Source of the DNA: an uncultured Bacteroides sp.
GTDB taxonomy: Bacteria > Bacteroidota > Bacteroidia > Bacteroidales > Bacteroidaceae
Length of the DNA stretch: 51,181 bases
Assembly (NCBI RefSeq): GCF_902491285.1
Contig: NZ_CABUHK010000036.1
Location: 1-51,181, forward strand
Reading direction: 5' to 3'
In this document: positions 10,108 to 18,265 of the stretch, in pieces
Position numbering within the stretch: position 1 is the stretch's first letter
Layout of the letters: each line of letters starts with the position of its first letter
The notes under the pieces: model-generated
Database searches by the model: none
What the model was told of the DNA's origin: nothing
Seen by the model: only the letters and a program-made list of their open reading frames with translations
Translations under genes and position numbers: made by a program

Positions 10108-10719
10108 CTAATATCTTCTCTTGTTATTCTGACGATTATTGGTGTAGTTCGTCTTCGGACGATAGTTCTGATTGAGACGCTCTGCCATAAGGCGGATAAT
10201 ATCATCAGTCATCTGAAGCTTGCCGTCAGAAAGTTCGTAGAGATCTTCGGCAATCTTCTTATCATCTACCGTATCTTTGTTCCAAGCCATGTAGTCCTTC
10301 TTCATATGGTTGCAGATGAGGGCTATGAGATTTCTCTTTTCGTTTCCTTCGGGAAATTCAATGGCTTTCTTTATCAGGATTTCCAATGTGTGTCCGTAGT
10401 GGCGGTAACGCATACGGGCAGTGCAGTAAGGAATAGGTTCCGGACGGGTCACCAAGTTATCTTTACGGATAATCTCGTAAGGATAATCGATATCCAGTTC
10501 GAAGCCGGACATGATGGCGAGATGATCCCAGAGCTTATGCTTGAAGTCGGGTACATCGCGCAGGTGAGGGAACATATTTCCCATGATATTGATAATAGTG
10601 TTGGCACAACGCTGACGTTCTGCCCGATCCTCGATAGTCAACGCGTAATCGACCATGTTCTGGATGCTACGCCCGTATTCGGGAAGCGGCATTCTTTTTT
10701 GTTGAGTATTATATTGCAT
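10108..10719 (-). CDS. DUF4290 family protein
   Basis: Conserved Bacteroidota protein of unknown function. The chosen start (ATG 10719, MQYNTQQKRMPLPEYG) gives 203 aa and matches how I recall family members beginning. An upstream in-frame ATG at 10764 would add 15 residues that look like translated spacer. The sequence is soluble and mostly helical, with a basic Asn/Arg-rich tail (NYTNNRQNNKRRY). It sits between tsaB and murA, a recurrent neighbourhood in this phylum that suggests an envelope or growth link, but no function can be assigned. Confidence 0.8.
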   Translation of the reverse strand: MQYNTQQKRMPLPEYGRSIQNMVDYALTIEDRAERQRCANTIINIMGNMFPHLRDVPDFKHKLWDHLAIMSGFELDIDYPYEIIRKDNLVTRPEPIPYCTARMRYRHYGHTLEILIKKAIEFPEGNEKRNLIALICNHMKKDYMAWNKDTVDDKKIAEDLYELSDGKLQMTDDIIRLMAERLNQNYRPKTNYTNNRQNNKRRY

Positions 10720-10776
10720 ATCTTTAATGGATAATTCTACAATGGATGATGGATAATTGTTCATAACAGACGGAGC

Positions 10777-11466
10777 TTATAAAAGTTTTTTAGGCATTGA
10801 AGCTACAAATTCCTTCAGGTAGAAAGGTTCGAAATAAGCTACGTCTTTATAGTCTTCGGCGGCTACTGCCTTCTCTGCGAGCGGGAACATCATTTTTGCC
10901 AGCGGATGGATATCATCAATGAAATGCGCGTTGGGATGCGTAATCTTCTCACGGCATTTACCGGCTCCGTTTCCGTAGAAGTAGACCGGCTGCCGGTCAA
11001 GATATTCCAAGTAGGATGTTTCGTCCACGATGTCGGCGGCAATGGCACGTTTCACGTTCAGGCTGCGGTCATAAAGGGCTGCATAGACTTCCATGCGGCG
11101 GGCATCAATCATCGGACAAAGCAACGTGTCTTCAGGAAGATCGTGATACAACAATACGGGAACGCTCAATACTTCGAGTGTCGGTATTCCGATCAGAGGG
11201 ACATTACGTCCGTAACAAACTCCTTTTGCCATCGAAACTCCTATCCGGAGCCCCGTATAAGAACCCGGTCCGCAACTTACGGCAACCGCATCCAACGGAA
11301 TAGCATGACTGTCAATGAACGACAGCGCTTCATCTACAAATACTCCCAGAGACACGGCGTGTGAAGGACCTTTCAAGTCCTCTTTCACAAAAATCGTCTG
11401 TCCGTCTTGACTGGCCGCTACCGAGCAAACAGAAGTAGAGGTTTCAATATTTAGTATACACGACAT
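10777..11466 (-). CDS. tsaB: tRNA threonylcarbamoyladenosine biosynthesis protein TsaB
   Basis: Partner of TsaD and TsaE in making t6A37 of ANN-decoding tRNAs. The start at ATG 11466 gives 229 aa beginning MSCILNIETSTSVCSVA, the ASKHA-fold phosphate-1 segment. A 25-codon upstream extension is rejected because it runs through the promoter. The hallmark VSCGPGSYTGLRIGVSMAKG is present at about residues 64-83. It is the first gene of the minus-strand run. A candidate promoter TAAATTTG (complement of 11491-11498) lies just upstream, divergent from yicC. Confidence 0.92.
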   Translation of the reverse strand: MSCILNIETSTSVCSVAASQDGQTIFVKEDLKGPSHAVSLGVFVDEALSFIDSHAIPLDAVAVSCGPGSYTGLRIGVSMAKGVCYGRNVPLIGIPTLEVLSVPVLLYHDLPEDTLLCPMIDARRMEVYAALYDRSLNVKRAIAADIVDETSYLEYLDRQPVYFYGNGAGKCREKITHPNAHFIDDIHPLAKMMFPLAEKAVAAEDYKDVAYFEPFYLKEFVASMPKKLL

Positions 11467-11490
11467 AAAAATCAGCTTATTAAATTGTCG

Positions 11491-11498
11491 CAAATTTA
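11491..11498 (-). promoter_or_regulatory. -7 box of tsaB promoter
   Basis: The minus strand reads TAAATTTG, an exact match to Bacteroides TAnnTTTG, about 25 bp upstream of the tsaB ATG. No good -33 TTTG was seen. Confidence 0.55.
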
Positions 11499-11530
11499 CA
11501 TGATTATTTCCAATTCTTAAAATATTCGTG

Positions 11531-11538
11531 TACTTTTG
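11531..11538 (+). promoter_or_regulatory. -7 box of yicC promoter
   Basis: TACTTTTG matches TAnnTTTG. TTTC at 11507-11510 lies 20 bp upstream as a near -33 box, and the yicC ATG is 18 bp downstream. Confidence 0.65.
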
Positions 11539-11555
11539 CACAAAACTTTAAGGAT

Positions 11556-12437
11556 ATGATACAGTCTATGACAGGATACGGCAAAGCTACGGCCGAACTC
11601 CCCGACAAAAAAATAAATGTAGAAATCAAGTCGCTCAACAGCAAAGCGATGGACTTGTCCACCCGCATTGCTCCGGCTTACCGTGAAAAAGAGATTGAAA
11701 TCCGCAACGAGATTTCTAAAGTGCTGGAACGTGGAAAGGTGGATTTCAGCCTGTGGATTGAGAAGAAAGAGGGCGCAGACGCTATCCCTGTCAATAAGGC
11801 AATTCTTGAAAATTACTACCTTCAACTGGATTCAATCTGCAACGAACTGGGTATCCCTCGTCCGGAACCGGGAGACTGGCTTCAGGTATTGCTCCGCATG
11901 CCGGATGTGATGTCGAAAACGGAAATTCAAGAACTTTCGGAAGAAGAATGGAATACGGTTCATGCCACTGTGCTCGAAGCGGTCGGTCACCTAGTGGATT
12001 TCCGCAAGCAGGAAGGTGCCGCACTGGAAAAGAAATTCCGTGAGAAGATTGAGAATATCAACAGTTTGCTCGAAAAAATCACTCCGTACGAGAAGGAACG
12101 TGTGGAGAAGGTGAAAGAGCGTATCACGGATGCTCTCGAAAAGACTTTGAACGTGGACTACGACAAGAACCGCCTGGAACAGGAGTTGATTTATTATATC
12201 GAGAAGCTGGACGTGAATGAAGAGAAGCAACGATTGGGCAACCATCTGAAATATTTTATCAGTACGATGGAAAGTGGCAACGGACAGGGCAAGAAACTCG
12301 GATTTATCGCTCAGGAGATGGGACGTGAAATCAATACGCTGGGCAGCAAGTCCAACCATGCCGAGATGCAGAAAATCGTCGTTCAGATGAAGGATGAGTT
12401 GGAACAGATTAAGGAACAGGTGTTGAACGTTATGTAA
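11556..12437 (+). CDS. yicC: YicC-family endoribonuclease
   Basis: YicC/YloC-family protein, reported as an endoribonuclease acting in RNA turnover. The 293-aa length is normal. It opens MIQSMTGYGKATAELPDKKINVEIKSLNSK, the family N-terminal signature. The C-terminal half is Glu/Lys-rich and helical and ends with the conserved GNGQGKKLGFIAQEMGREINTLGSKSNH. It leads an operon with gmk and nadD. The yicC-gmk pairing is widespread and supports both calls. Confidence 0.93.
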   Translation: MIQSMTGYGKATAELPDKKINVEIKSLNSKAMDLSTRIAPAYREKEIEIRNEISKVLERGKVDFSLWIEKKEGADAIPVNKAILENYYLQLDSICNELGIPRPEPGDWLQVLLRMPDVMSKTEIQELSEEEWNTVHATVLEAVGHLVDFRKQEGAALEKKFREKIENINSLLEKITPYEKERVEKVKERITDALEKTLNVDYDKNRLEQELIYYIEKLDVNEEKQRLGNHLKYFISTMESGNGQGKKLGFIAQEMGREINTLGSKSNHAEMQKIVVQMKDELEQIKEQVLNVM

Positions 12438-12441
12438 TTCA

Positions 12442-12477
12442 AATCTTGAACGTAATTTAAATCTTGAATGTAATTTA
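12442..12477 (+). repeat. Two tandem 18-bp repeats in the yicC-gmk spacer
   Basis: Units at 12442-12459 and 12460-12477 read AATCTTGAACGTAATTTA and AATCTTGAATGTAATTTA, differing at one base. The last bases of yicC (TTGAACGTTATGTAATTC) look like a partial third copy, so the gene end may have seeded the duplication. Confidence 0.75.
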
Positions 12478-12490
12478 AACCATTTCACCA

Positions 12491-13057
12491 ATGACAGGCA
12501 AATTAATTATTTTCTCTGCCCCGTCAGGGTCGGGCAAATCTACTATCATCAATTATCTGCTGACGCAGAACTTGAATCTTGCGTTTTCTATTTCTGCCAC
12601 CAGTCGCCCGCCACGGGGTACGGAGCAGCATGGGGTCGAATATTTCTTCCTCACGCCTGAAGAGTTTCGTTGCCGCATAGAGAATAATGAGTTTCTCGAA
12701 TATGAAGAGGTGTATAAAGACCGCTACTACGGCACGCTGAAAGCGCAAGTGGAAAAGCAACTGGAAGCCGGACAGAATGTGGTATTCGATGTCGATGTGG
12801 TAGGCGGATGCAATATCAAGAAGTTTTATGGCGACCGGGCTTTGTCGGTGTTTATTCAACCGCCTTCGGTAGAGGAACTGCGCTGCCGCCTGGAAGGGCG
12901 CGGAACGGATGCTCCCGAAGTGATTGAAAGCCGTATCGCAAAGGCGGAATATGAATTGAGTTTTGCTCCGCAGTTTGATCGTGTCATCGTGAATGACAAT
13001 TTGGAAATAGCTAAAGAGGAAGCCTTGAAGGTCATCAAAGAATTCTTGGAAAAATAA
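12491..13057 (+). CDS. gmk: Guanylate kinase
   Basis: Phosphorylates GMP to GDP with ATP. The 188-aa protein opens MTGKLIIFSAPSGSGKST, the P-loop at residues 9-17. It is followed by the GMP-binding segment SATSRPPRGTEQHGVEYFFL and later YYGTLKAQVEKQLEAGQNVVFDVDVVGG. Spacing after yicC is 53 bp, filled mainly by the 18-bp tandem repeats; nadD follows 12 bp downstream. Confidence 0.96.
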   Translation: MTGKLIIFSAPSGSGKSTIINYLLTQNLNLAFSISATSRPPRGTEQHGVEYFFLTPEEFRCRIENNEFLEYEEVYKDRYYGTLKAQVEKQLEAGQNVVFDVDVVGGCNIKKFYGDRALSVFIQPPSVEELRCRLEGRGTDAPEVIESRIAKAEYELSFAPQFDRVIVNDNLEIAKEEALKVIKEFLEK

Positions 13058-13069
13058 CAAAGTAGAGGG

Positions 13070-13660
13070 ATGGCGGAAAAAGTCAGCAAGCCAAAAACCG
13101 GAATTTTCAGCGGGTCATTCAATCCGATTCATATCGGGCATCTCGCTTTAGCCAACTATCTTTGTGAATACGAGGGATTGGACGAAATTTGGTTTATGGT
13201 CAGCCCGCAAAATCCTTTAAAGACACAGGCTGAGTTATGGAGTGACGAGCTTCGTCTTCAATTAGTCGGGTTATCTATCAGTGATTACCCCCGCTTCCAA
13301 GTCTCGGATTTTGAGTGTCATCTGCCACGCCCTTCTTATAGCGTACATACATTGGAGAAGTTGCGCGAAGCGTATCCCGAACGTGAATTTCATTTTATTA
13401 TCGGTTCGGATAATTGGGCACGCTTCGACCGTTGGTATCAGTCGGAGCGTATCATCAAAGAGAACCAAATCATCATTTATCCCCGTCCGGGCTTTCCCGT
13501 GAATGAAGAGGAATTGCCGGAAACGGTACGTCTCGTTCGCTCCCCTATGTTCGAAATCAGTTCTACGTTTATCCGTGAGGCTTTGAATGCAGGAAAGGAC
13601 ATCCGATATTTTCTGCATCCGAAAGTTTGGGAAGCAATAAAAGGTCTGCGAAATACTTAA
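13070..13660 (+). CDS. nadD: Nicotinate-nucleotide adenylyltransferase
   Basis: Converts nicotinate mononucleotide plus ATP to deamido-NAD in NAD synthesis. The 196-aa protein has the nucleotidyltransferase motif [18 protein letters not shown] (GxFxPxHxGH) at about residues 12-29, [16 protein letters not shown], and the C-terminal ISSTFIRE motif (SxTxxR/K type). It is the third gene of yicC-gmk-nadD. No hairpin terminator was noticed in the 56 bp before the convergent phosphoesterase gene. Confidence 0.95.
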   Translation: MAEKVSKPKTGIFSGSFNPIHIGHLALANYLCEYEGLDEIWFMVSPQNPLKTQAELWSDELRLQLVGLSISDYPRFQVSDFECHLPRPSYSVHTLEKLREAYPEREFHFIIGSDNWARFDRWYQSERIIKENQIIIYPRPGFPVNEEELPETVRLVRSPMFEISSTFIREALNAGKDIRYFLHPKVWEAIKGLRNT

Positions 13661-13716
13661 AGCACATATCCGACAAAGTGTGAGATTCTACCAAAAAGTC
13701 ATGCGAGAAAGTGTAT

Positions 13717-14781
13717 CTACTCTGTCAGCCGATGGAGAGTAATCATTATTATTTCTGCCGGAGCACCGATACGGATTGGCATTTGTGAGGTGCCAATGCC
13801 ATTGGTGACAATCAAGGGAATCTTTGCCGAGTTATAAGCCAGTCCGGTCACAAAACGATTGCCGTAATGTGAGGGCAGTATCGGAGCAATTCCAAAGACA
13901 CGGACTTGTCCGCCATGTGTATGTCCCGCCAAGGCAAGGTCGGTGTTGGCTATCGAAACGTCTTCTATATAATCCGGTGTGTGCACGAGCAGGATTACGA
14001 AGTCTTTGGGAGAAAGTGCCAAAGACGGTGACACGCCATTGCGGGCAAGGTCGAAAGGGTTGCGCACTCCGGCGATAAGAATCTGCTGGCCGTCTTTGCG
14101 AAGCGTATCCACTTTATGTTCCAACACACGCATTCCGTAATGTTCCATCGTACGCACAATATCATCGTGGCAGCGTTCATAGTCGTTATTTCCCATCACT
14201 CCGTAAGTCCCCATCGGTGTCTTTACACGCGAAAGTGCAGCGAACAAGGGTTCTACGTATTCGCAGCCTTCCTGGTAATCACCGCCCATCAAGAGGACAT
14301 CTGCCTTTTGAGCAATCAAAAGATTGACCAGGCTGTTCAAACCTTGTTCTTTGAATAAGCTCTTATAGTGCAAGTCGGAAATGAAAGCGATGCGGAACCC
14401 CTCGAATGCTTCGGGAACGTCACGGTGGGTAAAGTCGTAGTTCACGACACGGTCTATGCCCGCATAAGCAGAAGAAAGTTTGACTGCCGAAGAGGTTATC
14501 TTTGTGCCACGAAGCACCCAGTCAGCATGTTTGTCATCAACGACGGTTTCTTGTTTCTTGGGTTTACGTTTCTTGTTTTTCGAGACGTTCAGATCTTTAA
14601 GTTGAGAATGGTCGGGGGCGAACATCCCGGCAATGGCATCGGTAGTATCTGTTATCTCCTTGGAGACGGAGTCGATATTCAAAACAAAACGCGGCAAGGT
14701 TGATACGACATTCTTTTTCGATTTACAAGAAACCAGCAAAAGTAACATCAGCAGAATAAAGGGGTATATTGTTTTCTTCAT
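13717..14781 (-). CDS. Lipoprotein metallophosphoesterase (calcineurin-like, YkuE-type)
   Basis: Predicted dimetal phosphoesterase anchored to a membrane. It has a lipoprotein signal MKKTIYPFILLMLLLLVSC with Cys19 in LLVSCK. All five metal/phosphate blocks are visible: FISDLHYKSL (DxH), LLMGGDY (GD), VMGNNDYERC (GNxD), VHTPDY and AGHTHGGQVRVFG (GHxH). The length of 354 aa includes a roughly 110-residue Lys-rich N-terminal region before the catalytic domain. The substrate is unknown. It follows the Rpn-type nuclease gene by 54 bp on the same strand. Confidence 0.87.
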   Translation of the reverse strand: MKKTIYPFILLMLLLLVSCKSKKNVVSTLPRFVLNIDSVSKEITDTTDAIAGMFAPDHSQLKDLNVSKNKKRKPKKQETVVDDKHADWVLRGTKITSSAVKLSSAYAGIDRVVNYDFTHRDVPEAFEGFRIAFISDLHYKSLFKEQGLNSLVNLLIAQKADVLLMGGDYQEGCEYVEPLFAALSRVKTPMGTYGVMGNNDYERCHDDIVRTMEHYGMRVLEHKVDTLRKDGQQILIAGVRNPFDLARNGVSPSLALSPKDFVILLVHTPDYIEDVSIANTDLALAGHTHGGQVRVFGIAPILPSHYGNRFVTGLAYNSAKIPLIVTNGIGTSQMPIRIGAPAEIIMITLHRLTE

Positions 14782-14835
14782 TTCTCGTTTATAAATGCAG
14801 ATGATTGAACGGAACCAATAAATTCATATTTCCTT

Positions 14836-15744
14836 TCAGATTCTCTCTATTTCCCCAATTGGAAGCCCTGTGTATTTGGCAATCATGCCATCAGACAATC
14901 CGTCCGACTTCATCTTCCTTACTATTTCCATTTTTTCTTTTTCACGGCCTTTTTTCAGTCCTTCTTCCAACCCTTCTTTCAGTCCCTCTTCATGTCCTTC
15001 CTCATGTCCTTCTTTCCGTGCCGTATTCACAGCATTCACAATATCCCGGTACGCTTTCACGCTGTCCTCATACTCTCTCAACTGTTTTGGGGTGAAACGG
15101 GTTATTGAAGCAGCTTCGAACAGACGGCTGAAGACGCGTTCCTGCAATGCAGCTGGACGTTCCAGCAGGCGGGATAGATTTTTCAAGACGAAAACCCATT
15201 TTTCGAACAATGTTTCCAGTTCATGTTCCGTCTTGGTAAACTTGGGGAGTTCCAAATAGATGAATGTAAGTTTGTCGTAAAATACTTTTTTGGTATTTAC
15301 ATCCATCAATTTCACCTCATGATGAAAATAGTCCTTTGAATCCTTGTCTTCATCGAACACAAAATTGAGTATTCCTACCGTATAGACCGATTCGAGTCGA
15401 TAATCCCAATCTCCCCGTTTGGCCTGTTCGCGGATGGGAAAGGTGGAATAATAGACACTGCGGTCTTTGAAGAATTGTTGGAATACATTCTGCATCTCGA
15501 CAATGAATTTTTCACCGCTTTCCGTTTCACAATACACATCAAAGATGGCACGGCGGTCTTCTTTACGAATACCCAATTGCTCACCGTTAAGATAAGTAAG
15601 GTCTTCGATGATATATGTTCCATGAAAAAGAGCGTTCAAAAAGCCGATTAACAGTTCTTTATTCATGGGTGTTCCGAAAAGGTATTTGAATCCGAAATCT
15701 GTTCTCGGGTCAATATATAGTTCCTTCCATTCATTTACTGACAT
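14836..15744 (-). CDS. PD-(D/E)XK nuclease family protein, Rpn/PF12784-like
   Basis: Family of predicted endonucleases often annotated as transposase-like or recombination-promoting (Rpn). The chosen start (ATG 15744, MSVNEWKELYIDPRTDFGFK) gives 302 aa and puts the family motif DPRTDFGFKYLFGTPMNKEL at the N-terminus. The open frame extends 41 codons further, but those lie across a TATCTTTG promoter box. Catalytic-type residues appear in RAIFDVYCE...FIVEMQN (D...ExQ). The C-terminus carries short repeats EGHEEG, EGLKEG, EGLEEG, GLKKG, common in this family. It is a stand-alone gene with no terminal inverted repeats around it, so not an intact insertion sequence. Confidence 0.8.
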   Translation of the reverse strand: MSVNEWKELYIDPRTDFGFKYLFGTPMNKELLIGFLNALFHGTYIIEDLTYLNGEQLGIRKEDRRAIFDVYCETESGEKFIVEMQNVFQQFFKDRSVYYSTFPIREQAKRGDWDYRLESVYTVGILNFVFDEDKDSKDYFHHEVKLMDVNTKKVFYDKLTFIYLELPKFTKTEHELETLFEKWVFVLKNLSRLLERPAALQERVFSRLFEAASITRFTPKQLREYEDSVKAYRDIVNAVNTARKEGHEEGHEEGLKEGLEEGLKKGREKEKMEIVRKMKSDGLSDGMIAKYTGLPIGEIERI

Positions 15745-15771
15745 AAGTGTGAGATTTAAATGATTAGAAAA

Positions 15772-15779
15772 CAAAGATA
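15772..15779 (-). promoter_or_regulatory. -7 box for the Rpn-type gene
   Basis: The minus strand reads TATCTTTG 27 bp upstream of ATG 15744. It decides the start, because upstream in-frame ATGs would not be transcribed from it. Confidence 0.6.
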
Positions 15780-16175
15780 ATCGTTTTAATTTGATATCTG
15801 ATAAACTAAATGAAAGATTATTCATATCTGTTTCTTTTCGTACGTTCCTTCTCAGCCAATCCACCAATCCACTGATACACCGATACAGGTTCCCACAGAA
15901 AGCTGTATTTCTTCTCTAATCTATTAATACTCCTACCAGCAACCACAGTGCTGACCGAACCGGAACGCTTCCTGTTCTTTCGAGCAAACATGCAGCAATA
16001 AAGTCAGGCAAAAGTGAATATACTCTTTTGTCCAAAAGATTAAATGAAAAAGTCGTGGATAATTGTGAGGAAATGAGCCAAAGGGTATTTCAAAATTTAC
16101 TACAAGTTACACAGTCCCATAGAATCGGCAAAATTCTGTTTCGCAACACATCTATTCAATTTATCACTGCTGAAT
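15780..16175. other. Gene-poor stretch
   Basis: About 400 bp of AT-rich sequence between the Rpn-type gene and the first small ORF. A 66-codon TTG-initiated frame (16028-16228) is present but has no recognisable features. I see nothing else supportable here. Confidence 0.5.
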
Positions 16176-16316
16176 ATGGGACAAAATCATCGTTTTCGAT
16201 ATCTTTGTGCCGGAAACGTAAGTATTAATCTTTTAAAACAGTATGGTAATGAATTGAATAAACAGGAAACAGATATTTGGGAAACATTTGCATTTTTACA
16301 AAAGGCCTTCCACTGA
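16176..16316 (+). CDS. Possible small ORF, 46 aa, unrecognised
   Basis: ATG to TGA encodes MGQNHRFRYLCAGNVSINLL followed by KQYGNELNKQETDIWETFAF and six more residues. The amino-acid make-up is protein-like but I recognise no family. A TATCTTTG promoter-like box (16200-16207) lies inside the frame, which argues against translation from this ATG. It may be a gene remnant. Confidence 0.22.
   Translation: MGQNHRFRYLCAGNVSINLLKQYGNELNKQETDIWETFAFLQKAFH
16200..16207 (+). promoter_or_regulatory. Candidate -7 box in the gene-poor region
   Basis: TATCTTTG is an exact match to TAnnTTTG with no obvious -33 partner. It lies 308 bp upstream of the next convincing start (16515), leaving a long leader that would contain the 39-aa ORF. 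Confidence 0.4.
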
Positions 16317-16372
16317 ATGAATTAAACAATAAGTAATAATCATGGAAAGCGCTCTTGTTCATACTTGAAAAG

Positions 16373-16492
16373 ATGAAATCAATTTTCCCAAAATCAGTAT
16401 GGTTTATGATTGACAGGAAAAGCTATGAGGAATATTACATTAAAATGTTTTATGACAACGAGTATAATCATTCAAACGGAAAAGACTTGTAA
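16373..16492 (+). CDS. Possible small ORF, 39 aa, unrecognised
   Basis: ATG to TAA encodes MKSIFPKSVWFMIDRKSYEE, then YYIKMFYDNEYNHSNGKDL. It is rich in aromatic and charged residues and ends 22 bp before the signal-peptide protein gene at 16515. It could be a leader peptide or a remnant; no homology is claimed. Confidence 0.25.
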   Translation: MKSIFPKSVWFMIDRKSYEEYYIKMFYDNEYNHSNGKDL

Positions 16493-16514
16493 CCATCATC
16501 CCAAAAACAAAAAT

Positions 16515-17225
16515 ATGAAGAAAGCCAATCTTATAATATTGTTTCTTTTATGGTCAATAGCTTGCTATTCACAAACTATTGACCAAGTTGAGAACGACAC
16601 TACTGTAATAACAGAATACAACGATGGAGTATTATGGCTCTATAGGGATATTGAAAATGTCACTGTAGGAACCACATGTTATAAAATCAAAGACTACGGG
16701 AAACATTATCAAATACATATTTACATCTATAATCATAGTGACACATCTTTACTGTTTGACCCGACAAAGGTTTCAGCATATTTAACGACAAAAACAGCAG
16801 ACACACTACAACTTCAAGTATATACAAACGAAATGTTTCAGAGAAAGGTAAGACGGTCACAAACATGGGCCATGGCTTTATATGGATTTTCTACCGGACT
16901 TAGTGCAGGAATGGCAGGATATTCCACTTCTTACTCTACCACTTATTCACCGAATGGTCTTCCATACACCACAGTCACCCAACATTATGATGCAAATGCT
17001 ACATTGCAAGCCAATATGGCCGCATCCCATCAGATGCAGACGTTAGGAAACATGATGGAAAACGACAGAGAAGTCAAGGAACAGGGGTATATGAAAATAA
17101 ACACCATTCATCCGGGTGAATGTATCATAGGCTATATGAATATCAAACGAAAAAAAGGAACCATTATGACCGTCTTCATCCCCGTTAATGGCGTTGTGTA
17201 TTCTTTCGACTGGGATGTGAGGTAA
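16515..17225 (+). CDS. Secreted protein of unknown function
   Basis: I do not recognise the family. The start ATG 16515 gives 236 aa with a clear Sec signal MKKANLIILFLLWSIACYSQ and probable cleavage near residues 19-20. The frame is open 35 codons further upstream, but those residues are not signal-like. After a beta-rich N-terminal half comes a small-residue stretch (WAMALYGFSTGLSAGMAGYS, then Ser/Thr/Tyr-rich) that could form a glycine-zipper-type hairpin. The C-terminal part (IHPGECIIGYMNIKRKKGT...FIPVNGVVYSF) again looks beta. AT-rich codon use differs from its neighbours and hints at an accessory gene. Confidence 0.65.
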   Translation: MKKANLIILFLLWSIACYSQTIDQVENDTTVITEYNDGVLWLYRDIENVTVGTTCYKIKDYGKHYQIHIYIYNHSDTSLLFDPTKVSAYLTTKTADTLQLQVYTNEMFQRKVRRSQTWAMALYGFSTGLSAGMAGYSTSYSTTYSPNGLPYTTVTQHYDANATLQANMAASHQMQTLGNMMENDREVKEQGYMKINTIHPGECIIGYMNIKRKKGTIMTVFIPVNGVVYSFDWDVR

Positions 17226-17255
17226 AAGTAATAGAGAATATTTCCCAAATAGTAT

Positions 17256-17263
17256 TATCTTTG
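17256..17263 (+). promoter_or_regulatory. -7 box of menA promoter
   Basis: TATCTTTG lies 57 bp upstream of the menA ATG at 17320. Confidence 0.6.
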
Positions 17264-17319
17264 TCCGTCAAAACTTATTATGGGATATAAAAGTACAGAA
17301 ACAGCAAGAAGATAACAGC

Positions 17320-17391
17320 ATGGAAGAAGTAGAACGCAACAGCATGGAAGATGCAAAACGTAACAGTATGGAAGCAGTAAAGCGTAACTCA
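17320..17391 (+). repeat. Three 24-bp tandem repeats at the 5' end of menA
   Basis: Units start at 17320, 17344 and 17368, each coding an octapeptide of the form M-E-x-x-(E/K)-R-N-S. The unit-to-unit identity is imperfect, but the amino-acid pattern is kept, including the leading Met. Confidence 0.85.
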
Positions 17392-18261
17392 TTGCAAGCA
17401 TGGATATTAGCAGCACGTCCCAAGACACTCACAGGAGCCATCACCCCCGTCATGATAGGTACGGCCCTTGCCGCAATGGACGGACATTTCCATTGGCAGC
17501 CCGCACTCGTCTGCTGCCTGTTTGCGGGTTTGATGCAGATTGCCGCCAATTTCATCAATGACCTTTTCGACTTCCTCAAAGGAACCGACCGCGAAGACCG
17601 CCTGGGCCCTGAACGCGCCTGCGCACAAGGATGGATTTCTCCACAGGCGATGAAAAGGGGAATTATTGTGACCGTTGCCCTTGCCTGTCTTATCGGTTGC
17701 ACATTGCTTTTTTTTGCCGGATGGGAGCTTATTATTGTAGGAGTACTTTGCGTATTGTTTGCTTTTCTTTATACTACGGGACCTTATCCCCTCTCCTACA
17801 ATGGCTGGGGAGATATATTAGTCATTGTCTTTTTCGGATTCGTACCCGTGGGTGGAACTTACTATGTGCAAGCATTGACATGGACACCGGACGTCACCAT
17901 CGCTTCCCTTGTCTGCGGATTGCTAATCGACACCCTGCTGGTAGTGAACAACTACCGCGACCGCGAAGCGGACGCACACAGCGGAAAACGGACGGTTATT
18001 GTCCGCTTCGGCGAGAAGTTCGGACGCTACTTTTATTTGTCATTGGGGATTGCGGCTTCTCTCCTCTGCCTGTATTTCCTTTTTGAAGGACATATCTATG
18101 CAGCCCTTCTACCACAACTCTACCTGATTCCCCATGTATTTACCTGGAAACGGATGGTAAAGATATATAGTGGTAAAAAATTAAACAGCATATTAGGCGA
18201 GACTTCGCGCAATATGCTGCTTATGGGTATTCTTTTATCAATTGGAATGTTGATAAGTTGA
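17320..18261 (+). CDS. menA: 1,4-dihydroxy-2-naphthoate polyprenyltransferase (MenA)
   Basis: UbiA-family inner-membrane prenyltransferase that attaches the isoprenoid tail in menaquinone synthesis. The 313-aa protein shows both prenyl-diphosphate/Mg motifs: NFINDLFDFLKGTDRED and NNYRDREADAHSGKRT. The core starts LQAWILAARPKTLTGAITPV at residue 25. Before it stand three octapeptide repeats (MEEVERNS, MEDAKRNS, MEAVKRNS) encoded by 24-bp tandem units, each beginning with ATG. Any of the three could serve as start, so the true N-terminus is uncertain by up to 16 residues. Confidence 0.92.
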   Translation: MEEVERNSMEDAKRNSMEAVKRNSLQAWILAARPKTLTGAITPVMIGTALAAMDGHFHWQPALVCCLFAGLMQIAANFINDLFDFLKGTDREDRLGPERACAQGWISPQAMKRGIIVTVALACLIGCTLLFFAGWELIIVGVLCVLFAFLYTTGPYPLSYNGWGDILVIVFFGFVPVGGTYYVQALTWTPDVTIASLVCGLLIDTLLVVNNYRDREADAHSGKRTVIVRFGEKFGRYFYLSLGIAASLLCLYFLFEGHIYAALLPQLYLIPHVFTWKRMVKIYSGKKLNSILGETSRNMLLMGILLSIGMLIS

Positions 18262-18265
18262 GAAA

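Noticed and set aside
14836..15744. Intact insertion sequence around the Rpn-type gene
   Set aside because: No terminal inverted repeats or target duplications were seen, and the protein is a nuclease-family gene that usually stands alone.
16028..16228. 66-codon plus-strand frame
   Set aside because: It has a TTG start with no recognisable domain and overlaps another equally weak frame; not supported as a gene.
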